A program made the translations under genes and the position numbers. From assembly GCF_029962835.1 (NCBI RefSeq), contig NC_080583.1:67317158-67381157 (forward strand): a DNA stretch of 64,000 nucleotides, written 5' to 3'. Source of the stretch: Magnolia sinica (lineage: Eukaryota; Streptophyta; Magnoliopsida; Magnoliales; Magnoliaceae). The notes beneath the pieces are model-generated. The model did no database searches and had not been told where the DNA came from. It worked only from the letters and a program-made list of their open reading frames with translations. Positions 11,771 to 22,851 of this stretch are shown one piece after another; positions within the stretch are counted from its first letter, which is position 1, and each line of letters opens with the position of its first letter.

Positions 11771-13747
11771 TGAAAAGGTCAAGCTATATGTCCTAGAGGG
11801 AGGGTGAATAGGACAATGCCAAATAAAAACTTATAACAGCGGAATAATAAAGAATATGATAGCCAAAGTAAATCACAATGCAGTAAATTAAAATAACCTC
11901 AAAATTCAAATCTTGAGAGGTTGATACAAACGTTGTTCTAAGGACAACCTTACACCAAAAACAGAGCTTATGGTAGGACAACCTTATTTCTAGAAAGATC
12001 TTTGTATCAAGTCTCAAACCGAAGAGGAATACAATAATAAATATAAACTGAATTGAAATAACTTGTAATTAAAAATGTATTGTTCTAGGGACAGCCATAC
12101 ACCATAAAAATGGCAGGGCAACCTTGCTGGAACAACTTTCAAATGAAATTGAAAATCAAGCGATAAAGGAATAGCAGAAAATAAATTCTAAGCTATTACA
12201 ACATTCACACAAAGCTTGAATTAAATAATTACAACATTCACCACCATATATACATCCCACAAAAGAATAATTAAAAATTAGAAGAATAAATCAATCAAAC
12301 ACAAGAGTTTATAGTGGTTCGCCTGTGTGTTCACCAACTGTTAAACAACAGCCACACAAAAAGCTACTCCACTCCTAATATCCTCACACAGGGGATATTA
12401 GCGTTCACTAAAAATAGGTTTTTCCAGGTTCACCCAAAACCCTTACAATTGTGTCTTTGTATGTGGGCTTATACAATTAAAAAAAAATCCCACTTCTGAG
12501 CTTTCCTAGCTTTCCTCAGATAACCAATATAACAAGATTTTTCTGGCAAATCTTGAAAGAAACCAAAATAATAGAAATGAATTTACAATATGTAAAATAC
12601 CTGAATATCTCCTTCGTTGTAGCAGCCCGGTAGAACCAAATCAAAGTAGATGATTGAATGTCCAAGTTCAATGTCCAGTACTTGATTACAATGGTTCTAA
12701 TTCTAATAGATTTTAAATTAAACCAAATAGGGCTTGCCTTAATTGATTTTGATTCCAAAGAAAGGGAATAACAATTCCTCTTATCAAATCAGATTGGAAT
12801 AGCAGAAACAAAATCAATTAAAATAAAGCTAAGGAAAGAGAATATTAAATAAGCACACTTAGCTTAGATGGAGCACAGAATTATCTCTCAGAAGTTCGAC
12901 GAAGATTGGCTTGAATACTTTTATTAATTCGATGATTTCTTCTGAGATTCGTGCATTATTTATAAGTGAGAAGATCGGGTCTTTGACTGGTCTAGAGTGC
13001 TCTTCGACTAGTCGAAGCCATAACAGATATTTGAAAAATCCGGCGGGATATGCTTTGACCATTCTACGACTGGTCGTAGGTTTCCTTCGACTGGTCGTAG
13101 GTCTAGAAAATCTTCACTGGACTTCGAGTCGAAGATTGTACGACTGGTCGAAGATTAGTCGACACTGTTCCTACGACTGGTCGAACAGATTCCTGGACTA
13201 GTCGAAGGCTAACAGATTTTATTCAGAATTTATAACAAACTCACGACTGGTCGAGGAATTTCTTAGACTGGTCGAAGCAAGTCTAGGACTAGTCGAAGAA
13301 GGCTTAGGACTAGTCGAAGAACAGACCAATCACATATAAAATAAACATTCGGTTTATGTATCCAAAATGACCTACTTCTAAGGTCAACCTATGGTCAATC
13401 AAACCTCAACCATGAAGTATGGACATTGAAACATTCGGAACTTGAGACCTTGAAGTATGAGCCTTAAAGTCTTGATGTAGATCAAACCTTGATGTAGCTC
13501 AATCTTGAAAGTGTACAAACTGCCTTGAACTCTTCTTGAAGTCTTGCAGCTTGAGTCTTGTCTTGTGAGCAGTTCTTTCATTCAAGATTGATCCTTGTAC
13601 TTGTGAGCTTTGCTTGATGTGAGCTTAGCTTGTTCATGAATGTTGATCCTTGAGAGAGCTTCACTTAAGCAAGTTATATATAACATAACATTGATTTTGA
13701 CACCACAAATTTGACAACAGACAGGGATATAAACTATAGTACTTACA
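11771..13747 (-). repeat. 5' LTR of the complete Copia element
   Basis: 1,977 bp, the pair of 4094-6108, with TG/CA ends. On the minus strand it acts as promoter, leader and polyadenylation region. It includes the palindrome cluster at about 12975-13325. Confidence 0.95.
12957..12964 (-). promoter_or_regulatory. Candidate TATA box of the Copia LTR
   Basis: The minus strand reads CTTATAAATAATGC here, a good plant TATA box. It lies just after the palindrome cluster in the sense of transcription. The same sequence is kept at 5280-5287 in the other LTR. No start site can be read from sequence alone. Confidence 0.55.
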
Positions 13748-13752
13748 TTTCA
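13748..13752. repeat. Target-site duplication TTTCA, right copy
   Basis: Matches 4089-4093 exactly and marks the right edge of the complete Copia insertion. Confidence 0.93.
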
Positions 13753-14290
13753 CTTCTGTGAATGTAGAGGTGATGCCCTCTCTCATGAGAGTTAGAGTTT
13801 TTCTCGAGATCGTTCATGAAACAGAATGAACACATGACCATTAAATGTGCTAAGCGAGTAATATAAGGTAACTCATGTAATGTAGATGTGATTATGTATG
13901 TGGCCTCTTCAGTTATGTCATTAAGAAATAACTGGTTTAAGGTTGTGGATAAGGCTGTGGCTTCTTTGGTACAAGAAGACTATAAAGTCTGGTTAATCGA
14001 ATGCTTTATATATGGTATTTTTTTTTTATTGTTGTAGAGAGAGAACCGTTCAGAATGTTATATTATGTGAAACGTTCTCCAATAGTATGATCTTTAATCC
14101 AAACGACCAGATCTTTTATCCAACGTTTAGATAAAGGATCCAACGATCTGAATGTCCGAATTAATGAGCCAACGTTTAAAAATATTTTTTTAACATTTTA
14201 AACTTTGATGGCTTCATGTGAAACAGTCCACTCCCTCCATCTATATAAACCGATCTTACTAGAATGAAAAACACAACCAAGGTAACATTT
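13753..14290 (+). mobile_element. Old Copia element, resumed 3' part with LTR-like promoter
   Basis: Removing the younger element joins 4093 to 13753 and restores a stretch typical of copia 3' regions (CTTCTGTGAATGTAGAGGTG, GATGCCCTCTCTCATGAGAG). A well-formed TATA box, CTATATAAAC, lies at 14241-14250 after CCACTCCCTCCAT, as in an LTR promoter. No coding sequence. The end of the element is not clear; about 14290 is an estimate. Confidence 0.6.
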
Positions 14291-14461
14291 CTTGTAACAA
14301 CCCCAATCCTAGTACGTACTTACAAGCCCTTGAGCATATAAGCATACATCACAAGGAAGGTGGCGAATGCTAAGAGACATGATAGAATACATTATCCTCA
14401 TTCCCATTTAAGGTAGAAGTATCAAATTTCAGGGACGAAATTCTCTTTAAGGGGGGTAGAT
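14291..14461 (+). mobile_element. 3' end of a gypsy internal region with polypurine tract
   Basis: The last bases (GGGACGAAATTCTC, then TTTAAGGGGGGTAGA) are the hallmark end of plant Tekay-type gypsy pol and its polypurine tract, immediately before an LTR starting TGTAACACCCC. Everything upstream in this element has been lost. Confidence 0.65.
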
Positions 14462-15107
14462 TGTAACACCCCGTACTTTTCAGTACTCGGGTGTTACCAT
14501 AAGAACCTGACTTAGTATAAATACAATCCCGATTTAGGTGAACATTCACACTCTGACCTATCTTAAGTTAATACCATAATAATTCATTTCAAACGTGATG
14601 TGAGTGTGTGTGTGTGTGTGTGTATACTATAATAAAAAGTAATTTTATAGTTATACGTAGTAACACATATATTACTTGGATTATTCAAATTTTTGTATAT
14701 TATTTAAACTATATATAAAATAAATTGTATGCCAACACATTATCATATAATTGATGTACATTGACTAATATTTGTATTTTTCAACTATACATTATTATCA
14801 AAGATACGTTATAAATAGTAATGATTGTAAATAGATACTTATCTATGACTATTTATATGTTATACTAAGCAAAGATAAATATATATTTTATTATATAATC
14901 TAGCTAAGACATTATTTACTAATATTATTATAATAAATGTATAAGAATACTACATAAATTAACTATAGTACACTTGTAATATTCTTAATGATAATTATGA
15001 AAATATGTATATATATGCTATCACCAATTAAACTTTATTAATTAATAAACGATTGTTAATATAAATTATAATATGATAGTAATTGTATTTAAATATAAAA
15101 TAATGCA

Positions 15108-15111
<4 letters not shown>

Positions 15112-15152
<41 letters not shown>
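15112..15152. repeat. (TA)n(CA)n compound microsatellite
   Basis: A run of TA followed directly by a run of CA, inside the AT-rich part of the gypsy LTR. Confidence 0.93.
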
Positions 15153-15154
<2 letters not shown>

Positions 15155-16627
15155 TATTCTTATGTAAGATAATACTTACATAAATGGGTTGTGGACCTGA
15201 TTAGTCCACTAGCTAGATGAACGGTCCTGATCTCATAGTGAACCGTAGATAATCAATGGGTCAACAATAATTGGCACTCAAAGGCTAATTTTCAAGCTGA
15301 TATGGTCCACTTAAGACTTGGATCGGCCTCATTCGTTGGATTGGACCCTTTTTTGGGCTGAAAAAACAGATGAAAGGAGTGGATGGGAGCACAGACATCA
15401 CTATGGACCCCACATTTTCTGCGAGCACACAGAAGATATGTGCACTCGCTGTGCACTGAAACCGGAAGTCCGGTCATATCGGGTTTGACCCGATATCTCC
15501 TGAAATGGAGATTTTTCTCCAGCGTCCCGCCTGGACGATTTTCAAAAAGGGGGTGACTGTTGTGTTGGATCGTGGCCCATCATCAGGGGTCCTATGGACG
15601 ATCCAAACCGGTCATCTCGTAGAGGAAATGGTGAGGACCAATCCCTGGCCATTTCACTTGATTTCTTGCATACGCGTGACCACAAACACCCGCGCACGCA
15701 GGCTGGTTGTGCTTCTTTTCTTTCCAAAAACGGAAAGGCTGGGTTTCTCCCACGCTAGCGATCCGCGCAGCTGTACTTCTTCCCATCCTAGCCCTTCATT
15801 TGGGGCGATGTCAGCCATCCGTTTCTGCCCTCATGGATTGGGTTTTCTGTAGAAAACCGGTGCAAGAAAACCACCGGCTGCTAGCTGTTTCTAAAGGCCG
15901 GATTGTGGGATTCAATCCAGGTCGTGCATTTTCCATCCGACGATCTCAGATTGCTCAGGGCGTCAAGAAAAGAGAGAAGAAAGAATAAGGATTCGCTGCT
16001 CTCCTCCTTGCAGCCGCACCCCCAAAACTCGCCCGTTTTCTTCCAAAACGCGAACCCACCATTGAAACTAGCCTGGAGCTCGGAAATCTCCCTCCTGTAA
16101 GCTCCCTTGGATTGATTCTTACAGTCCCAAAGGCTCAGGTTTGAGAAATATCCATCGGATGGTGATTTGCCATTAGAAGCCGGTCATCTTCCTCGTCAGA
16201 AACCACCCACCGCACCATCATTTGTGAGCGTTGATTCGTGATTCATTCACCCACCAGGTAGGCATTATCGATTGTCAATAATAGCCCTGAAACAATGTTT
16301 TTTCTTCTTCTTATTATTATAATCCAAATCTGTAGAGGGAACATAGTAGCGTGTGAAGCTGCTGACGAGTTGAGGTTGAGTCAACTCGCTGCGACTCAGC
16401 TGCTATCACTTTGGTGGAGCGCTGGTTGACATATGTCAGTCTGTTGGGTTTGAGAGGATTAAAAAAAAAGAGAGAAAAATAATAGAAGAAGGAAGTAGAA
16501 GAGAGGAATGAGGAAGGGAGTTCGGGGGTGGTTGCTTCTCCTACCCAACTCAGTGAGTCAGCGTGACTCAGGCACTGGTCGGGTCCAGGTTGCTGAATGG
16601 TAAAAAGAAAAAAAAAAGGGAAGAAAA

Positions 16628-16631
<4 letters not shown>

Positions 16632-16679
<48 letters not shown>
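16632..16679. repeat. (GA)n microsatellite in a purine-rich LTR leader
   Basis: About 24 GA units inside a longer purine-rich stretch (16450-17030) of the LTR. Open frames on the opposite strand here are Ser/Leu low-complexity translations of this run. Confidence 0.95.
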
Positions 16680-16680
<1 letters not shown>

Positions 16681-17292
16681 GTACCCGGTTAGAACCAAGT
16701 CGACTCGGCTGAAACCGAGCCTGACTGGGCCAAGACAGGTCTGGACCTATTTCGGTTTGGATCTTGCTGGAGTCCCAGCTGGGAGTGAAAAGAAGGAAGA
16801 AAAGAAAGAAAAAGATAAGAAGAGGGAAAAGAGAAAGCAAGGAAAAAGAGAGAGAGAGAAGGGCTTTTCATAGTGGTTGCTGAGTCGACTAAGCGGAACC
16901 GAGTCCAGCGAGTCAAGTAGGGCTGGGGCCGCCCAGGTTCTTGCTAGACGTTCTAGCAAAAATTTTACAAAAAAAAAAAAAAGAGAAAGAGAAAGGAAGG
17001 AAGATGAGGAGGGAAAAGAGAGGAGAGAGAGCGAGTGGGTCTAGTGGGCCGCCCCGATTGAAGCTCATCGAGCCCAAGTGAGTTGATCCAGGTTGAGGCC
17101 ATCTTCATTGAGAAGGATAAACCACTTCGAGCCAGTCCAGATCCAAGTTGACTTGGATTGTTGGTAAGCAGGCCCTACTCTATCTAGAATGTTCATTATA
17201 AGTAATAGTGGTTAATTTAGGATTTGAGATAATGCACTTCCTTGGATTTGGATTATGCTCTAATTTGTCTAGTTGTGTCAATTTGAATCTAA

Positions 17293-18672
17293 CACTTCAA
17301 GAAAGGGGGTTTTTAGCGACGAAATTTTAAATTCGTAGCTAAAAGTCACTTTTAGTGTGGATTACTTTTAGCTACGAAAATTTTCGTAGCTAAAAAACGT
17401 GTATGAGACGTTTAGCGACGAAAAGTTTCGTCGCTAAAGGCTGTAATCAATTTTTGGAAAAAATCGAAAGGATTACTTTTAGCTACGAAATGTTTCATAA
17501 CTAAAAAATGTGGATAAAACTTTTGGCGACGAAACGTTTCGTCGCTAAAGACTGTAGACAATTTTTGTAAAAAATAGAAAGGCTTATTTTTTGCTACAAA
17601 AATTTTCGCAGCTAAAAAATGTGGATGAGACTTTTAGCAACGAAACGTTTCGTCGCTAAAGGCTGTAAACAATTTTTTCAAAAAAAAATGAAAGGTTTAT
17701 TTTTAACTATGGAAATTTTCGTATCTAAAAAACGTGGATGAAACTGTTAGCGACAAAAAGATTCGTCGCTAAAGGCTGTAAACATTTTTTGTAAAAAATT
17801 GAAAGGTTTATTTTTAGCTATGAAACTTTTTCGTAGCTAAAAAACGTGAATGAGACTTGTAGCGACGAAAAGGTTCATCGTCGCTAAAGGCTGTAAACAA
17901 TATTTTTAAAGAATCAAAAGGTTTATTTTTAGCTACGAAATGTTTCGTAGCTAAAAAACGTGGATGAGATTTTTAGCGACGAAAGTTTTTGTCACTAAAG
18001 GCTGTAAACAATTTTTTTAAACAATCGAAAGGTTTATTTTTAGCTATGACAATTTTCGTAGCTAAAAAACGTGGATGAGATTTTTAGCGACGAAAATTTT
18101 CGTCATTAAAGGCTAAGACTTTTAGCAATGAAAATGTTCGTCGCTAAAGACTTACCTTTAGCAATGAAAATTTTCATTGTTAAAAAACGTAGATGAGACT
18201 TTTAGTGACGAATATTTTCGTCGCTAAAGGCTGCAAACAAATTTTTTTTTTTAAAATCGAAAGGTTTATTTTTAGCTATGAAAATTTTCATAGCTAAAAA
18301 ACGTGTTGAGACTTTTAGCGACCAATATTTTTGTCGCTAAAGGCAGTAAACAATTTTTTATCGAAAGGTTTACTTTTAGCTGCAAAAATTTTCGTAACTA
18401 AAAAACATGGATGAGACTTTTAGCGACGAAAAGTTTCGTCGCTAAAGGCATTTTAAAAATTCGAGACTTTTACCTACGAAATATTTCATAGGTAAAAGTT
18501 TCTTTTTAAAAAAAAATATCCCATCTCTTCCTGATATACACCTGTTAAAATATATTTCATCATATTCATATTCATATTCACATCCATCTAAACCCAAACT
18601 ACATAAATCCATCCAGACATAAACTACATCCATCCAAACATAAACTGCATCCATCTAAGCACAAACAATCCT
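17293..18672. mobile_element. CACTA transposon end with palindromic subterminal repeats (truncated)
   Basis: Begins CACTTCAAGAAAGGGGG, one base off the CACTACAAGAAA terminus of plant CACTA (En/Spm) elements. It is followed to about 18503 by roughly two dozen palindromes of the form TTTTAGCGACGAAA / TTTCGTCGCTAAAA spaced by short AT-rich linkers. The unique part at 18530-18672 is the reverse complement of 59400-59580, just inside the right end of the large CACTA element, so both belong to one family in opposite orientation. The other end and any transposase gene are missing. Subterminal arrays of this kind are transposase-binding regions in known CACTA elements. Confidence 0.85.
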
Positions 18673-18734
18673 ATGGTAAAAACAAATGAAAAGAGAGAGA
18701 ACATATGAGAGGTGATCCAGACAAATGAAAAGAA

Positions 18735-21700
18735 AAATAACCTTAACCTAAACCTAAACCTATAACCTACACTTATAGGTTTGGGTTTAGGTTTTAGGTT
18801 TAGGTTAAGGTTAGGTTATAGGTTATAAGTTTAGGTTATAGGTTATGGGTTATATGTTATAGGTTATAGGTTTTGGTTTAGGTTTAGGTTATAGGTTTAG
18901 GTTTAGGTTTAGGTTTAGGTTATAGGTTATAGGTTATAGCTTTAGGGAATTAAGAATAGGTTAAGGTTTAGGTTTAAGAAATCAGGTTCTGGTTCGGGTT
19001 CGGTATTGGGTTTAGGTTTCAGTTTTCAAGTTTATGTTTAGGTTAGAGAGTTGAGATTAGGATTAGGTGTAGGTTTAGGTTTAAGGATTTGAGAATACAT
19101 TTAGGTTATAGGTTTAGGTTATAGGTTTAGATTTAAGTTATAAGTGTAGGTTATAGGTTTAGGTTTAAGTTAGGTTATAGGTTAAGGTTTAGGGGATTGA
19201 GAATATGTTAAGGTTTAGGTTTAGGAAATCGGGTTCGGGTTCGGGTTCGGGTTTAGGTTTGGGGTTTCAAGTTTAGGTTTAGGTTAAGGAGTTGAGATTA
19301 GGATTAGGTGTAGGTTTAGGTTTAGGGATTTGATAATACATTTAGGTTTTAGGTTTAGGTTTAGGTTATAAGTGTCGGTTATAGGTTTAGGTTTAAGTTA
19401 GGTTATAGGTTAAGGTTTAGGGAATTGAGAATAGGTTAAGGTTTAGGTTTAGGAAATCGGGTTCGGGACCGGGTTTAGGTTTAGGTTTTCAAGTTTAGGT
19501 TTAGGTTAAGGAGTTGAGATTAGGATTAGGTATAGGTTTAGGTTTAAGGATTTGAGAATACATTTAGATTTTAGGTTATAAGTATAGGTTATAGGTTTAG
19601 GTTTAGGTTTAAGTTAGGTTATAGGTTAAGGTTTAGGGAATTGAGAATAGGTTAAGGTTTAGGTTTAGGGATTTGAGAATACATTTAGGTTTTAGGTTAT
19701 AAGTGTACTATATAGGTTTAGGTTTAAGTTAGGTTATAGGTTAAGGTTTAGGGAATTGAGAATAGGTTAAGGTTTAAGTTTAGGGATTTGAGAATACATT
19801 TAGGTTTTAGGATTAGGTTTAGGTTTAGGTTTTAGGTTTAGGTTTAGGTTTAAGTTTAGGTTATATGTTATAGCTTTAGGGAATTGAGAATAGGTTAAGG
19901 TTTAGGTTTAGGAAATCGGGTTCGGGTTCGGGAATAGGGTTTAAGTTTGGGTTTTTAGGTTTAGGATTAGGTCTAGGTTAGGGAGTTGAGATTAAGTTTA
20001 GCTTTAGGTTTAGGTTTAGGGATTTGAGAATACATTTAGGTTTTAGGTTTAGGTATTAGTTTATAAGTTTAGGTTATAGGTTTAGGTTTAGGTTTAAGTT
20101 TTAGGCTTAGGTTATAGGTTATAGGTTATAGGTTAAGGTTTAGGTTATAGGTTTTGGTTAAGGTTTAGGTTTAGGTTATAGGTTATAGGTTATAGGTTAT
20201 AGCTTTAGGGAATTGAGAATAGGTTAAGGTCTAGGTTTAGGAAATCGGGTTCGGGTTTGGGATCGTGTTTAGGTTTGGGTTTTCATGTTTAGGTTTAGGT
20301 TTAGGTTAGGGAGTTGAAATTAGGATTAGGTGTAGGTTTAGGTTTAGGGATTTGAGAATACATTTAGGTTTTAGGTTTAGGTTTAGGTTTAGGTTTTAGT
20401 TTATAGGTTTAGGTTATATGTATTGGCTTTGGTTTTGGTTTTGGTTTTAGGTTTAGGTTAAGGTTATAAGTTTAGGTTAAGGTTATAAGTTTAGGTTATA
20501 GGTTATAGGTTACAGGTTAAGGTTTAGGTTATAGGTTTTGGTTTAGGTTAAGGTTATAGGTTTTGGTTTAGGTTTAGTTTTAGGTTTTAGGTTTAGGTTA
20601 AGGTTATAGGTTTAGGTTAGGTTTAGGTTTAGGTTATAGGTTATAGGTTATAGCTTTAGGGAATTGAGAGTAGGTTAAGGTTTAGGTTTAGGAAATCGGG
20701 TTTGGGTTCGGGATCGGGTTTAGGTTTGGGTTTTCAAGTTTAGGTTTAGGTTTAGGTTAGGGAGTTGAGATTAGGATTAGGTGTAGGTTTATGTTTAGGG
20801 ATTTGAGAATACATTTAGGTTTTAGGTATAGTTTTAAGTTTCAGGTTATAGGTTTAGGTTATAGGTTTAGGTTAGGTTATAGGTTATAAGTTTCGGTTAT
20901 AGGTTATAGGTTATAGGTTATGGTTTCTGTTATAGGTTTTGGTTAAGGTTTAGGTTTAGGTTATAGGTTACATGTTATAGGTTATAGCTTTAGGGAATTG
21001 AGAATAGGTTAAGGTTTAGGTTTAGGAAATCGGGTTCAGGTTCGGGATCGGGTTTAGGTTTAGGTTTTCAAGTTTAGGTTTAGGTTTAGGTTAGGGAGTT
21101 GAGATTAGGATTAGGTGTAGGTTTAGGTTTAGGGATTTGAGAATACATCTAGGTTCTAGGTTTAGGTTTAGTTTTAGGTTTTAGTTTATAAGTTTAGGTT
21201 ATAGGTTTAGGTTGAGGTTAGGTTATAGGTTATAAGTTTAGGTTTAGGTCATAGGTTATAGGTCAATGTTTAGGTTATAGGTTTTGGTTAAGGTTTAGGT
21301 TTAGGTTATAGGTTATAGGTTATAGGTTGTAGCTTTAGGGAATTGAGAATAGATTAAGGTTTAGGTTTAGGAAATCGGGTTCGGGTTCAGGATCGGGTTT
21401 AAGTTTGGGTTTTCAAGTTTAGGTTTAGGCTAAGGAGTTGAGATTAGGATTAGGTGTAGGTTTAGGTTTAGGGATTTGAGAATATATTTAGGTTTTAGGT
21501 TATAAGTGTAGGATATAGGTTTAGGTTTAAGTTAGGTTATAGGTTAATTGTTAGGGAATTGAGAATAGGTTAAGGTTTAGGTTTAGGGATTTGAGAATAC
21601 ATTTAGGTTTTAGGTTTAGGTTTAGGTTTTAGATTTAGGTTTAGGTTATAGGTTTAGGTTTAGGTTTAGGTTATAGCTTTAGGGAATTGAGAATAGGTTA

Positions 21701-22080
21701 AGATTTAGGTTTAAGAAATCGGGTTCGAGTTCGGGATAGGGTTTAGGTTTGGGTTTTCAAGTTTAGGTTTAGGTTTAGGTTAGAGAGTTGAGATTAGGAT
21801 TAGGTGTAGGTTTAGGTTTAGGGATTTGAGAATATATTTAGGTTTTAGGTTATAGGTTAGGTTTAGGTTTTAGGTTTTAGGTTTAAGTTAAGGTTAAGTC
21901 ATAGGTTATAAGTTTCGGTTATAGGTTAAGATTTACGTTATAGGTTTTGGTTAAGGTTTAGGTTTAGGTTATAGGTTTTGGTTAAGGTTAAGGTTTAAGG
22001 TTTAGGGTTTAGGAAATTGGGTTCGGGTTCGGGATTAGGTTTAGGTTTGGGTTTTCAAGTTTAGGTTTAGGCTAAGGAGT
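18735..22080 (+). repeat. 3.3-kb array of variant telomere-like repeats with higher-order units
   Basis: The array is built from TTTAGG, TTATAGG, TTAAGG, TTTTAGG and TTCGGG units. The canonical plant telomere unit TTTAGGG appears only sporadically. Recurrent landmarks punctuate it: TAGGGAATTGAGAATAGG, AAATCGGGTTCGGG, GGGTTTTCAAGTTTAGG, GAGTTGAGATTAGGATTAGG, GATTTGAGAATACATTT. The first landmark recurs about every 115-450 bp near 18935, 19192, 19419, 19636, 19751, 19876, 20207, 20658, 20992, 21338, 21552 and 21680. The first 35 bases are the complementary C-rich strand, giving an inverted start. The last unit passes directly into gypsy gag sequence. No coding potential. Confidence 0.93.
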
Positions 22081-22084
22081 TCGA

Positions 22085-22851
22085 TTGCCCTCTCCCCATA
22101 GTTGCCTCCTCCTCGTCCTCCTTAGTAGCAATAGCGAGCGCAGCTTCCAGCCGCTGCTCCTAGGGCTCCTCCTTAGCAGCAGAGGCAACCTGGTAGACCT
22201 CTCCAGCAGAGATAGCAGCAGCAGAGACAGTAGCAGCAGCAGCAGCATCAGCAGAGGGGATATCCATATGTTCAGTCCTTAAGTCGAGTGTGTATTGCAG
22301 CCCAGCAGGCACAGACTTAGGACCCATAGTCTTTCAGTTTGCTTCCTCTGCCAGCTCAGGGCCGATTTTATCCTGCGCAACAAGCGCCAGGCCAGGACCC
22401 ACAGTCATCGACCGGTGGAGTCGTCGAGCGTATTCTTTTTGTTTCTACTTGCATTGCTCATATTTTATTTGATTCTGGTGCCTCTCATTCTTTTGTGGCC
22501 AAGCAATTTTGCCAATCGACCAGTATTCCGTCGGAGTCCGTGTCTGAGGCCTTAGCCGTTTCGACTCCCATGGGGAAGTCCGTTGTGTTAACCTGTCGCT
22601 GTCCTTCTTGTCCGGTGTTAGTGGGCAAGATGTTCCTTCCTATTGATTTGTTCATGATGCCGCTGTTAGGCTTTAATGTTATTCTGGGTATGGACTGGCT
22701 TACGGAGTATCATGCCATCTTGGACTGTGCCGCGAGGATAGTCACGTTCCACATTCCAGGCTTGTCTGTATTCCAGTTTGTCGCCGAGCCTAGAGTAAAG
22801 CCGTTATCTAGTTTTTTGGCTTCTTTCAGATTCTGTGGTAGAGTGTATTGA
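22085..22851 (+). pseudogene. Gypsy gag C-terminus and retropepsin protease remnant
   Basis: 22085-22330 translates to a broken Q/P/S-rich linker ending RVCIAAQQAQ, as in Tekay-type gag tails. The zinc knuckle that should precede it is absent; the telomere-like array abuts instead. From 22339 an open frame of 170 codons carries the protease active site LFDSGASHSF (catalytic D45 at 22471-22473) and the later NVILGMDWLTEY, typical of plant gypsy retropepsins. It ends through a frameshift near 22825. Confidence 0.88.

Larger units (their letters stand above)
4094..13747 (-). mobile_element. Complete Ty1/copia LTR retrotransposon with long LTRs (possibly SIRE/Maximus lineage)
   Basis: A 9,654-bp element on the minus strand: 5' LTR 13747-11771, primer-binding site, gag, protease, integrase, reverse transcriptase, RNase H, a small extra reading frame, polypurine tract, 3' LTR 6108-4094. 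The PR-IN-RT-RH order identifies copia. LTRs of about 2 kb and an extra frame with coiled-coil character after pol fit the SIRE/Maximus lineage, but this is inference. In the first 820 or so aligned bases of the LTRs I count about 19 differences, nearly all transitions, so the insertion is fairly recent. Pol is nevertheless broken by several stops and one frameshift, so it is non-autonomous now. Confidence 0.95.
14462..17292 (+). repeat. Gypsy (Tekay-like) LTR, truncated by a CACTA insertion
   Basis: Starts TGTAACACCCCGTAC directly after a polypurine tract, so it is a 3' LTR. Segments such as 15290-15490 match 26875-27070 of the gypsy LTR at 25385-30318, and reverse-complement segments of the solo LTR at 38947-42472 (near 41760-41900). 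It contains an AT-rich block (14640-15120), a TA/CA microsatellite (15112-15152) and a long GA run (16632-16679). The LTR 3' end is missing: a CACTA end begins at 17293. Open frames here are chance. Confidence 0.8.

Noticed and set aside
15505..16100. Open frames of 60-115 codons
   Set aside because: GC-richer part of a gypsy LTR; frames overlap on both strands with no conserved domain.
18735..22080. A true chromosome end
   Set aside because: Canonical TTTAGGG is rare, the array is flanked on both sides by transposon sequence, and its start is inverted.
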